The notes under the pieces are model-generated. The model searched no databases, was not told the DNA's origin, and saw only the letters and a program-made list of their open reading frames with translations. The position numbers were made by a program, and so were the translations under genes. Shown here in pieces: positions 1 through 7,895 of a stretch of 64,000 bases of DNA. Numbering within the stretch: the first letter of the stretch is position 1; each line of letters begins with the position of its first letter. This stretch comes from Streptomyces antibioticus (GTDB lineage Bacteria; Actinomycetota; Actinomycetes; Streptomycetales; Streptomycetaceae). The stretch covers positions 248,001 through 312,000 of the forward strand of contig NZ_KQ948423.1 of NCBI RefSeq assembly GCF_001514065.1, read 5' to 3'.

Positions 1-1
1 G

Positions 2-262
2 CTGTCGGCCCTGCTCAAAAGGCTGCCCTGGTCGGTCGAGCCGCTGGACGGGTTCAGTGACACCGCCGGCTGGCGCAAGGTGGAACGCCCCGCCTCCCCC
101 GGCTGGACGGCCGACGAACAGGCAGAGGTGGAGAAGCTCCGCCAACGCGAACACGAACTCGCCGTCTTCGTCAGCGGCCACCGCTTCTGGGCGGAGGTCG
201 CGGCGGGGGAACGCGTGGACGCGCGGATGAAACTGAAGCACGTACGGGACGAAACGGAGTGA
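2..262 (+). CDS. Hypothetical protein, C-terminal end only
   Basis: The open frame enters from the left edge of the window and stops at TGA 260-262, leaving 86 residues. It is charged and probably helical, rich in Glu, Lys and Arg, with no signal peptide or membrane segment in the visible part. Codon third positions are strongly GC, as expected for a real gene. A strong hairpin follows directly downstream, consistent with the end of a transcription unit. I do not recognise the family from this fragment, and the start lies outside the window. Confidence 0.6.
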   Translation: MSALLKRLPWSVEPLDGFSDTAGWRKVERPASPGWTADEQAEVEKLRQREHELAVFVSGHRFWAEVAAGERVDARMKLKHVRDETE

Positions 263-271
263 CGAAACGAA

Positions 272-303
272 GGGGACCCCGGCCGATGTCGGCCGGGGTC
301 CCC
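272..303. terminator. Strong bidirectional hairpin terminator
   Basis: A perfect 13-bp inverted repeat (272-284 with 291-303) encloses a 6-nt loop GATGTC. It sits between the stop of the upstream plus-strand gene and the 3' end of the minus-strand tRNA, so it could end transcription from both sides. There is no T-run, as is usual for Streptomyces hairpin terminators. Confidence 0.85.
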
Positions 304-310
304 TGCACGC

Positions 311-385
<75 letters not shown>

Positions 386-491
386 GCACCCCGAGCCGCG
401 CTCAGGACGAGTCGACAGCCTACATTGCCCGGGGCAGTGTCCTGCAAACCGGATGCGGTCAGGGTTCTTCCGGGGGTTTTCCCCACCCCGT

Positions 492-510
492 ATCCGGGAG
501 CGTCCCGGAT
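492..510. promoter_or_regulatory. Inverted repeat upstream of the lipoprotein gene
   Basis: A perfect dyad ATCCGGGA-GCG-TCCCGGAT lies about 75 bp upstream of the start codon at 586. With a 3-nt loop it could be a small hairpin, but the position also fits an operator. No regulator gene is adjacent, so the role is unassigned. Confidence 0.35.
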
Positions 511-585
511 CCCCCGGCCGCCCTGCGGTCCGTACGGTCGAAGAGGCTTGTCAGTGCCCGCAGGGGCCTTCAGGGGGAGACTCTC

Positions 586-1356
586 ATGACCCGTCGTTCC
601 GTCACCGCCCGCGTCGTCCTCGCCGTCGGGGCCGTCGCTCTCGTCGGAGCCGCCAGTGCCTGCGGGGCCTCCGCGGGCGACGACAAGCATCCCGACCAGC
701 GCGCCTTCACCCTGCACGGCGACACCCTCACCATCGACTCGGACGACTCCGCGCTGGAGATCGTCGCCGTCGACGACGCCAAGGCGAGGACGGTCGAGGT
801 CACGCGCTGGTTCCAAGGGTCCGTCGCGCTCGGCAAGGACCCCGAGGTGACCTGGTCCATGAAGGACGACCGGCTCAAGCTGCGGATGCACTGCACCGGC
901 GTCGTCGCCGACTGCGCGGCCAAGCACCGGATCGAGGTGCCGCGCGGGATGGCCGTGCAGGTCGAGGACGGGGACGGCAGCGTGCGGGCGAAGGGCTTCG
1001 AGGCCCCGCTGAGCATCAGCACCGGTGACGGGTCCGTCCATGTCACCGACTCCAGCGGCCCTCTCGACCTGAAGACCGGCGACGGCTCCGTGCGCGCGGA
1101 GGTCACCTCCCACAAGGTCCGCACCCGCACCGGCGACGGCTCCGTGCACCTCGAACTGGCCGCCGTACCGGACCTGGTGGAGTCCCGCAGCGGCGACGGC
1201 TCCGTCACCGTCGAACTGCCCAAGGCCACGTACCGCGTCTCGACCGAGACCGGCGACGGCGGGGTGGACGTCTCCGTCCCACGCGACGAGTCCAGCTCGC
1301 ACGTCATATCCGCGCACACCGGCGACGGCAAAGTCACAGTGCGGACCGCGAACTAA
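586..1356 (+). CDS. DUF4097-type lipoprotein with GDGSV repeats
   Basis: A 256-residue predicted lipoprotein. The N-terminus has MTRR, a hydrophobic stretch and a lipobox-like end (ASAC, Cys about 27), so export and lipid anchoring on the outer membrane face are expected. The rest is beta-rich, with the motif (T/E)GDG(S/G)V recurring about every 20 residues from about residue 125 to the C-terminus. This is the pattern of the DUF4097/putative-adhesin beta-helix fold. The start ATG 586 follows an AGGGGGA-like ribosome-binding site. A coiled-coil membrane protein gene follows within 80 bp on the same strand. The biochemical role is unknown; a cell-surface structural or sensing role is inference from the fold. 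Confidence 0.75.
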   Translation: MTRRSVTARVVLAVGAVALVGAASACGASAGDDKHPDQRAFTLHGDTLTIDSDDSALEIVAVDDAKARTVEVTRWFQGSVALGKDPEVTWSMKDDRLKLRMHCTGVVADCAAKHRIEVPRGMAVQVEDGDGSVRAKGFEAPLSISTGDGSVHVTDSSGPLDLKTGDGSVRAEVTSHKVRTRTGDGSVHLELAAVPDLVESRSGDGSVTVELPKATYRVSTETGDGGVDVSVPRDESSSHVISAHTGDGKVTVRTAN

Positions 1357-1431
1357 CGGGCCCGTGTGTTCGTCCTTAACCGGTGGGAGAATGACAACCG
1401 GGCCAGGACGGACACAGCACGGGAGAGGGAT

Positions 1432-2823
1432 GTGACGGCGACACCAGCACAGCCGTACTCGCCGGCACAACCGCACTCGCCGTCGGCGCCGCGCACCCGT
1501 TCCGCGCTGCGCGACACCCTCACCCTTCTCGCCCTGCCCCTGGTCGCCGCCCTCGCGCTGCCCGCGGCGTTCGCCGGCGGCGGCACCCGCCGCTGGTTCG
1601 GCGGCCGGGCCGAGAACCAGCGGGCCGAGGCGCAGGCCGCCAAGGACGCCGCCGCGGCCGCGTTCTACGAGCTGGACACCGCCCAGCGCGACCTGCGGAT
1701 CTCGATAGAGACCATCACGGCCGTCGACGACTCCCCCGCCGCCCGCCGGGCCGTCTCCGACTTCGACGCCCTGGGCCGCCGCATCGACGAGGCCAGCAGT
1801 CAGTACATCAACGCCGTCGACGCCCATGACCTCGACCGCGACGACCTGGAGGCGTCGGTCGCGGCCCGCGCCCGCACCGAGCTGACCGCCGCCAAGGACG
1901 AGCTCGGACGGGTCAAGCAGGATCTCGACCGGTTCGCGGACGGTCTCGGGCCGCTCCTCGGCAAGGCCGAGACCCAGCTGGCCCGGCTCGCCCCGGCGGT
2001 GGAGCGGGCCCGGCAGGGACTGCTGGCGGCGTCCAACGCCCTCGACGCGGTACGGCAGTCGGGCCTGAAGGCCGACGACCTCGCCGCCCGGCTCGCCGCC
2101 CTCGGCCCCGAGCTGACCAAGCTCAATCAGGGCGCCGGGGCGCATGGCGTCCCGCAGACCGTGGAGCGTGCCGAGCGGGTCGCCCGGGAGGCCGAGGCGA
2201 TCCGCGTGGAGGCCGAGCGGCTGCCGGAGAAGGCCGCCGAGATCGACCACCGGCTCGTCTCGCTCCGCACCCGCGCGCAGGCCCTCACCACCCGTGCCGG
2301 TCAGGTCGAGCCGGTCCTCAGCGAGCTGCGGCGGCGCTTCGCCGCGGCCTGCTGGCAGGACCTCCAGCAGGTCCCCGACCAGGCCACGGAGAACGTACGA
2401 CAGGCCGAACTGAAGCTCACCGAGGCGCGGGCCGCGCGGGACGCCCAGCGGTGGCCGGACGCGACGGCCCTGCTGTCCACGGTGCGGGCGCTGCTGAACT
2501 CGACGGACGAGTCCGTGTCGGCGGCCGGTGACCGGCTGCGCCGGCTGAACGCCGTGCAGAAGGACCCCCAGCAGGAGATCGACCGGACGCGGTTCGCCAT
2601 CCGGGACGCGCAGCGGCTTGCGATGACCGGACGCAACACGCCCGATCCCCGGCACGCGCGCCCGCTGGACGAGGCGGTGGCCCGGCTCGATCGGGCGATC
2701 GGCACGCTGGAGGGGCGGCACCCGGACTACTGGCACTTCCTCACGGAGACGGAGGCGGTGCGGCAGGCGGTGGCTCGGGTGGTCGCACAGATCCGGGACG
2801 AGCGAGGAGCTGCGCCGCACTGA
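1432..2823 (+). CDS. Membrane-anchored coiled-coil hypothetical protein
   Basis: The chosen start is GTG 1432, placed after GAGAGGGA, giving 463 residues; an upstream in-frame start at 1366 has no good ribosome-binding site and would put Arg-rich sequence ahead of the membrane helix. Residues 1-25 are Pro/Ser-rich, then one hydrophobic helix (about 28-48, LTLLALPLVAALALPAAF) acts as signal anchor. The remaining 400 residues are almost all charged alpha-helix with heptad-like spacing, so a long extracytoplasmic coiled coil is likely. I recognise no catalytic motif. It lies just downstream of the DUF4097 lipoprotein and may be cotranscribed. Function unknown. Confidence 0.75.
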   Translation: MTATPAQPYSPAQPHSPSAPRTRSALRDTLTLLALPLVAALALPAAFAGGGTRRWFGGRAENQRAEAQAAKDAAAAAFYELDTAQRDLRISIETITAVDDSPAARRAVSDFDALGRRIDEASSQYINAVDAHDLDRDDLEASVAARARTELTAAKDELGRVKQDLDRFADGLGPLLGKAETQLARLAPAVERARQGLLAASNALDAVRQSGLKADDLAARLAALGPELTKLNQGAGAHGVPQTVERAERVAREAEAIRVEAERLPEKAAEIDHRLVSLRTRAQALTTRAGQVEPVLSELRRRFAAACWQDLQQVPDQATENVRQAELKLTEARAARDAQRWPDATALLSTVRALLNSTDESVSAAGDRLRRLNAVQKDPQQEIDRTRFAIRDAQRLAMTGRNTPDPRHARPLDEAVARLDRAIGTLEGRHPDYWHFLTETEAVRQAVARVVAQIRDERGAAPH

Positions 2824-2839
2824 CGGTTAGCCTGATGGC

Positions 2840-3049
2840 ATGCCTCGTTATGAGTACCGCTGCCGGAGTTGCGGCGACACGTTTGAGTTGAGCCGGCCGA
2901 TGGCTGAGTCTTCGGCGCCGGCCGTGTGCCCTGAGGGGCATGAGGACACGGTGAAGTTGTTGTCGGCGGTGGCTGTGGGGGGTACGGCGAGTGCGGCGCC
3001 GGCGCCCAAGGCCGGCGGCGGTTGTTGTGGTGGAGGGTGTTGCGGCTAG
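2840..3049 (+). CDS. FmdB-family zinc-ribbon protein
   Basis: A 69-residue protein starting MPRYEYRCRSCGDTFE, the typical FmdB-family opening. The pairs CRSC (residues 8-11) and the downstream single Cys at VCPEGH suggest a zinc ribbon. The tail is an Ala/Gly linker ending CCGGGCCG, four Cys in eight residues, which is common in the actinobacterial form and could bind a second metal ion. The family is annotated as a putative regulatory or scaffold protein with no proven general function. The start is ATG 2840, 17 nt after the previous stop. Confidence 0.85.
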   Translation: MPRYEYRCRSCGDTFELSRPMAESSAPAVCPEGHEDTVKLLSAVAVGGTASAAPAPKAGGGCCGGGCCG

Positions 3050-3053
3050 GCCG

Positions 3054-3117
3054 AAGGGGCGCGTTGTCGTGTGCGGGTCCGATGTGGCCGGTCGCGCAGT
3101 TCCCCGCGCCCCTTAGC
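3054..3117. repeat. Dispersed palindromic repeat, copy A (terminator-like)
   Basis: The core GTCGCGCAGTTCCCCGCG (3091-3108) belongs to a repeat also found at 5623-5744, with related forms near 8711 and 39753. Here AAGGGGCGCG (3054-3063) pairs with CGCGCCCCTT (3105-3114), making a hairpin between two convergent genes that could stop transcription of both. Confidence 0.65.
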
Positions 3118-3122
3118 GGCAT

Positions 3123-3929
3123 CTACTGCCGCGTTGCTTTCAAGAACTCCCGCAGAATGCGCTCCCCGGCCAGTACGCCCCTCTCAGGCAGCGCCGTGAT
3201 CGTCGGCGCTGCCCACTCCGCCTCCGCCAGCTCTCCATGCCCCGGCCGCCAGCCCCGGTCCGCGGCCAGCAGCAGATCCGCGTCCAAGAGGGAGTCGCCG
3301 GCCGCCAGCGTCAGCTCCGCTCCCGTCCTGCGCGCCACCTCCCGCATCGCCGCGCTCTTCGTCAGCGGCTTCGGGACGGCGTAGATCTTGCGGCCCTGGA
3401 GGGAGACCGTCCAGCCGCGGTTCTCCGCCCACACCGCGAGCTCCTTCACCCATTCCTCGGGCAGCAGCTCGCGCTCGACGACGAGGTAGGCGAAGAGGTC
3501 CTCGGCGACCCGGTGCTTGCGCACCCACACGGGGTCGGCGGTGCGCAGCAGATGCTCGCGCACCTCGTCCAGCGGCGCACACTCGTCGGCCAGCCGCCCC
3601 TGGACGCGGGCGTGCCAGTCGGCGTCCGTGACGCCGTCCACCAGCAGATGGCCGCCGTTGGCGCAGATGGCGTATGTGGGCGCCGGGCCCGGCAGGTTGA
3701 TGCGCTGGTACTGCTTGCGGGTCCGGGTCGTCGTCGGCACGAACACCGCCGCGTCACCGAGGTCGCCCAGCAGTCCGGCCGCCGTCTCCGTCATGTACGA
3801 CAGCGGCTTGCTCTCGTGCACCTCGACGCAGAGCAGCCGCGGCGCCCGCGCGTCCGGCATGGTCAGCGCGAGGGCCGCCGAGGAGTAGATGAGCGTACGG
3901 TCGAGGTCGCTCGCCACCAGCACCGGCAT
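3123..3929 (-). CDS. HAD-superfamily hydrolase of the Ter-linked operon
   Basis: A 268-residue cytosolic HAD-fold enzyme. Motif I is DLDRTL at residues 8-13, with Asp8 and Asp10 as nucleophile and acid/base. A later AAGDSLLDADLL segment fits motif IV, the acidic Mg-binding residues. The start codon overlaps the stop of the upstream fusion gene by one base (TGATG), so the two are translationally coupled. HAD phosphatases of this kind are part of the biosynthetic module that accompanies Ter proteins (PRTase, TRSP, StiP, CitE-like lyase), where a dephosphorylation step of a nucleotide-like product has been predicted. The substrate is unknown. Confidence 0.8.
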   Translation of the reverse strand: MPVLVASDLDRTLIYSSAALALTMPDARAPRLLCVEVHESKPLSYMTETAAGLLGDLGDAAVFVPTTTRTRKQYQRINLPGPAPTYAICANGGHLLVDGVTDADWHARVQGRLADECAPLDEVREHLLRTADPVWVRKHRVAEDLFAYLVVERELLPEEWVKELAVWAENRGWTVSLQGRKIYAVPKPLTKSAAMREVARRTGAELTLAAGDSLLDADLLLAADRGWRPGHGELAEAEWAAPTITALPERGVLAGERILREFLKATRQ

Positions 3930-6511
3930 CAGACCGCCACCGCCTTGCCGTCGGCACCGGTCGCGCCCCGCGTGTACTTGGGGTGGATCAACCCCACGCA
4001 GGTGTACGGCAGTTCGGCCACCTCTTCCACCGGTACGCCTCTCTGCTCGGCCAACAGCCGTACATGGTCGAGGTCGGCGCCCGCACCGGCCTTCGCGAGG
4101 ATCTTCCAGGGCACGCGGCGCAGCAGCACCCGGGTGGTCTCGCCGACGCCGGGCTTGACGAGGTTCACGTCGTGGATGCCGTACTCCTCACTGATGCGTT
4201 CGACCGCCGCCCAGCCTTCCCAAGTGGGCTCGCGGTCACCGGACATCAGCTCCTTGACCTGCTGCTCCACCGCGTCCACGACCTCCGGGAAGGTGGCGGA
4301 CACCGCGTCCAGGAAGTCCACGGAGACATCGGCGCCGGCGAGTTCGCGGTAGAACTTCGCGCCGTGGAAGTCGTCCGGGCCGACCAGGTCCGCGCGCAGG
4401 ACGGTGCGGGAGATCAGCCCGGAGACGGTGGAGTTGAGGCAGGCGGAGGGGATGAGGAAGTCCTCGCGGGTGCCGTACGTCTTCACGCACGAGCCCGGGT
4501 CGGCGAGGACCGCGATCTCCGGGTCGAAGCCGGTGGCGCCGCCCGCCGCCTCGAACTCCTTGACAGCGTCCGCGAGTTCACGGGTGATGGCACCCTTGCC
4601 GGTCCAGCCGTCGACGAAGACGACATCGGCCGGGTCGTGGTGGGCGGCCAGCCAGCGCAGCGCGTTGGCGTCGATGCCGCGGCCGCGGACGATCGAGACG
4701 GCGTAGTGGGGCAGGTCGAGGCCGTGCCGGAACTGGGCCCAGCGGCGCATCAGGACGCCGACGGGAGTTCCGGCGCGGGCGAGCGAGACGAGGACGGGCC
4801 GGGGCGAGCGCTCTTCGAGCACGATCTCCGTGACGGCACCCACGGCCTGCGCGAGCCGCGCCGCGGACGCGTCCAGGGCGGTGTGGAAGAGCTGCTGGTA
4901 CTGCTCGCTGGGCTGGTACTCCACCGGCAGCGACTCCGCGTAGTGCGCGCCGCCGCTCTGGATGGCCTCCTCGCGCTCCTCGGTCGGCGCCTCCAGCGTC
5001 ACGTCCGACAGGTCCTGGAGCAGCCAGCCGACCTCGTCGGGGGCGTACGAGGAGAAGGCGGGGCCGCGGAGGGGCTCGGGGAGCATGGAGGGCCTTTCGG
5101 GGACGTACGACGGGACGACCGCGAGCAGTATGTGCGGGGCGGTGTCGGCCAGCTGCGCCAACAGGCCGTCGGGGGCGTGCAGTTCGGGGGTGTCGGCGGT
5201 GGAGTCGACGACGGCGACCACGACGTCGAATCCGGCGCCGGCGATGTTGTACGCGTAGCGGTCGCCGGGGCCGTCGGCCGGAGTGTCATGGGCCGGGAAG
5301 ACGATGCGGCTGCGTATCGCGTAGCCGGGGTCGTCGACGGCCAGGACGGGTGAGCGGGTGGTGGTGGAGTAGGTGACCTCGGCGCCTCCCGCGACCTGCT
5401 CCAGCTCGCGGGCGAGCCGCAAGGGCGCGTACATCAGCTCTTCGAAGCCGAGTATGTGGATGCGGGTGGCGTCCGCCGGGATGGCGTCTGCGAGCCGGGC
5501 GGTCATTTCAGGGAGGGCGGCTTCGAGGCGGGCCCGGTGGGCCGGGGTGAAGCCGTGACGTCCGCCGTCGGGGAGGCCGGGGGGCCAGTGGAGGTCGATG
5601 CGGTTGAGTGTCGACTGCGGGCCGGTGGGGGCTGGTCGCGCAGTTCCCCGCGCCCCCAGGGGACTGGTCCGACCGTCGGTTTCCAGGCTCGCGGCACCAG
5701 CATCGCCCTCAAGGGGCGCGGGGAACTGCGCGACCGGCCACGACGAACCCGCAGACGACCGACCATCTCCCGCGGCAGTCTCTCCCTCGTACCGCGCCAC
5801 CAACGCCTGCCCCTTCTCCAGCACCCCCTCCGGCAGCCGCACCGTCCCCGAAGCCGCCGCCACCAGGTCCACCCGCGCGCCTATCTCCCGCGCGAACTGC
5901 TCCAGTCGCCCCGCGTCCGCCTCCGACCTCATGTCGACCAGGGCCACGACCACGTACCGGCCCCGCGGATACCGCTCGTGCAGGTCCCTGATCGTGTTCA
6001 GGACCGTGTTGCCCGTCGAGAACTCGTCGTCGACCAGCACCAGGGGGCCGTCACCGGCCAGCAGCCCCGCGTCCTCCGGCAGCAGCAGATGGGACGTCGC
6101 GTGGGAGTGGGACTCCTCGAAGCCGCCCGCCGGGGCGACCCCGGCGACCGGGCGGCGCGTCGAGTGGAGGTAGGGGGCGAGGCCCAGGCCGTCGGCGACC
6201 GAGTGGCCGAGGCCGGTCGCGGTCTCCGCGTAGCCGAGGACGACCGCGGTGGCCGCCTCCTCGCCGAGGAGGTCGCGCACCCTGCGGCCGAGGACGAAGC
6301 CATGGCTGTACACCACCGTCGGCGACTGCGGTACGTGCTTGCCGAGCACGTGGGAGACGAGGAGGTGGGCCCGCTTGGGGTTGCGGCGCAGGGCCAGGCC
6401 GAGGAGGTCGGTCAGACCCTCGTCGCCGACGAGTTCGACCCCGAGGCGCTCGGCGACCCAGGTGCCGGACCAGATGGTGTCCGGCACCCTGCTGTTCACT
6501 GCGTTGTTCAT
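3929..6511 (-). CDS. PRTase-TRSP-StiP-PELOTA fusion protein of the Ter module
   Basis: An 860-residue multidomain cytosolic protein. Residues about 20-240 form a phosphoribosyltransferase-type domain with a PRPP loop at 157-169 (LVLVDDEFSTGNT). About 318-470 match the TRSP domain; about 485-775 match the StiP domain, which itself has a PRPP-loop-like stretch at 629-640 (DVVFVDGWTGKG). About 795-845 resemble the PELOTA RNA-binding domain. In many genomes the first two and last two domains are separate genes; here they are fused. Residues 256-297 are a low-complexity linker encoded by an inserted repeat. It lies 20 bp after the CitE-like gene and overlaps the HAD gene. The expected role is making or attaching a ribosyl or nucleoside-like metabolite in Ter stress responses. 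No member's exact reaction is known to me. Confidence 0.85.
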   Translation of the reverse strand: MNNAVNSRVPDTIWSGTWVAERLGVELVGDEGLTDLLGLALRRNPKRAHLLVSHVLGKHVPQSPTVVYSHGFVLGRRVRDLLGEEAATAVVLGYAETATGLGHSVADGLGLAPYLHSTRRPVAGVAPAGGFEESHSHATSHLLLPEDAGLLAGDGPLVLVDDEFSTGNTVLNTIRDLHERYPRGRYVVVALVDMRSEADAGRLEQFAREIGARVDLVAAASGTVRLPEGVLEKGQALVARYEGETAAGDGRSSAGSSWPVAQFPAPLEGDAGAASLETDGRTSPLGARGTARPAPTGPQSTLNRIDLHWPPGLPDGGRHGFTPAHRARLEAALPEMTARLADAIPADATRIHILGFEELMYAPLRLARELEQVAGGAEVTYSTTTRSPVLAVDDPGYAIRSRIVFPAHDTPADGPGDRYAYNIAGAGFDVVVAVVDSTADTPELHAPDGLLAQLADTAPHILLAVVPSYVPERPSMLPEPLRGPAFSSYAPDEVGWLLQDLSDVTLEAPTEEREEAIQSGGAHYAESLPVEYQPSEQYQQLFHTALDASAARLAQAVGAVTEIVLEERSPRPVLVSLARAGTPVGVLMRRWAQFRHGLDLPHYAVSIVRGRGIDANALRWLAAHHDPADVVFVDGWTGKGAITRELADAVKEFEAAGGATGFDPEIAVLADPGSCVKTYGTREDFLIPSACLNSTVSGLISRTVLRADLVGPDDFHGAKFYRELAGADVSVDFLDAVSATFPEVVDAVEQQVKELMSGDREPTWEGWAAVERISEEYGIHDVNLVKPGVGETTRVLLRRVPWKILAKAGAGADLDHVRLLAEQRGVPVEEVAELPYTCVGLIHPKYTRGATGADGKAVAV
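5623..5744. repeat. Palindromic repeat pair inserted in frame in the Ter fusion gene
   Basis: Two copies of the dispersed repeat face each other: copy B at 5623-5656 and inverted copy B' at about 5710-5744, sharing GTCGCGCAGTTCCCCGCG on opposite strands, with about 53 bp between. The whole unit keeps the reading frame of the minus-strand gene. It encodes residues 256-297, including the tell-tale peptides PVAQFPAPL and GARGTARPAP. It falls exactly at the linker between the phosphoribosyltransferase and TRSP domains. Confidence 0.8.
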
Positions 6512-6531
6512 GCGTCCCTTGAATCGGAGCT

Positions 6532-7698
6532 TCAGCCGGGTATACCGGCGGCGAGCAGGTCGACGAAGCTGACGTCCTCGTTGGCGACGCCGAAGACCTC
6601 CGCGCGCAGCATGGTCCGCTCGGCCCAGGCGCGGTGCGGCTTCACCTCGTTCATCTTGTTCGTGTACTGCGAGCGCAGGACGCCTCCGCCGCCTCGCTCG
6701 GGCCGCAGGATGTCGGCCGCGTCGCTGTACTCCTCGTGACTGACGACGGACAGCGCGTGCACCGCCGGCACGTGGGAGGGGTGGATGCAGGTCTTGCCCA
6801 GCAGGCCGTTGGCGTGGTCGAGGGAGATCTCCCGCAGCAGCCCGTCCATGGCGTGCTCTATCAGTTTCTCGCGCAGTTCCACGGCCTGCCCCTCCAGGAA
6901 GGGGCTGGTCCGCAGCAACGGCTTGAACATGCGCTCGGGGACGCGGAAGTACTCCCAGACGGGGCCGGTCACGGTGAACCCGGTGCCGTCGGCGCGGCCC
7001 AGCATGTTGACCACGTCGGCGATCACGGAGGCGACGATCTGGACGTCGTAGGCCGTCATGTCGGGGGCTCTGCGCAGGCCGTACGAGGAGCAGAAGTCGG
7101 TGACGCCGAGGCGCAGGGCGAGGACGCGGTCGCGGTACTTGTCGACGGCGCGGGCGATGCCCTCCAGGGCGTCGACGCGCGACTCGCGGTACATCAGCTC
7201 GGGCGTCTCCAGGACGGGCATGCCGAAGAGGCGGCGGCCGCTCGCGTGCTCGGCGGCGGCGAGGGCCTCCAGGAAGGGGATGCCGCGCTCCTCGGTGAAC
7301 TTGGGGAACACGAACCCGGACAGCAGCCGGACCGTCCCGCCGAGGCGCTGGACGAGGTCGGGAATCTGCTCGGGGGTGCGGACCCGGATGAAGAGCAGGG
7401 GCGGCTCGACGTCCTCGCGGGCGGCGAGGTCGGCGAACTGCCGGACCAGGTTCTCCTCACCCGCGGCGACGTCCTCGTCACCGATGGAGTCCTCCAGGCA
7501 CAGCACCATCGAGACCACGCCGCGACCGGTCTGTTTGACGATGTCGTCGGCCAGCCGGGACCGGGTGGCCGGGCTGTACAGCGTGGCGCCCAGGGCCGCG
7601 GAGAGCAGCCGGGCCGGCGAGTCCGCGTCGAACGCGCAGGGCTCGCGATGGAAGAGGCGCTGTCGCACCCCAGGGGCGATGTGCCCGAAATGACGCAT
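6532..7698 (-). CDS. HpcH/HpaI-CitE-like aldolase/lyase of the Ter module
   Basis: I chose ATG 7698 (MRHFGHIAPGV), which has a GGGGGAG ribosome-binding site, giving 388 residues; upstream in-frame starts lack one. The protein is a TIM-barrel of the HpcH/HpaI aldolase/citrate lyase beta-like superfamily. Acidic segments such as VLCLEDSIGDE and the late THPSHV-like stretch CIHPSHVP fit that family's metal and CoA/oxaloacetate site. It is the first gene of a three-gene operon with the PRTase-TRSP-StiP fusion (20 bp downstream) and the HAD gene. CitE-like lyases are a recognised member of the Ter-associated metabolite module. The likely chemistry is C-C bond formation or cleavage on a small acid; the substrate is unknown. 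Confidence 0.8.
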   Translation of the reverse strand: MRHFGHIAPGVRQRLFHREPCAFDADSPARLLSAALGATLYSPATRSRLADDIVKQTGRGVVSMVLCLEDSIGDEDVAAGEENLVRQFADLAAREDVEPPLLFIRVRTPEQIPDLVQRLGGTVRLLSGFVFPKFTEERGIPFLEALAAAEHASGRRLFGMPVLETPELMYRESRVDALEGIARAVDKYRDRVLALRLGVTDFCSSYGLRRAPDMTAYDVQIVASVIADVVNMLGRADGTGFTVTGPVWEYFRVPERMFKPLLRTSPFLEGQAVELREKLIEHAMDGLLREISLDHANGLLGKTCIHPSHVPAVHALSVVSHEEYSDAADILRPERGGGGVLRSQYTNKMNEVKPHRAWAERTMLRAEVFGVANEDVSFVDLLAAGIPG

Positions 7699-7895
7699 AA
7701 AACTCCCCCGTGGCGCAAGGTAAGCCTGTGGATTTTGAGAACAGGTGGCCGGTAATAGTACGTACCGAGCCATGTCAGAGGTTCCCACCGGGCATGAATT
7801 TCAGGTAACGCCCGCGGGGACATCCCTGTGGAGACCATTGTCGAGCACCCACCCCCGCGTTGTCGTGACCAGGACCGAGAAGGCAGGATGACCGC

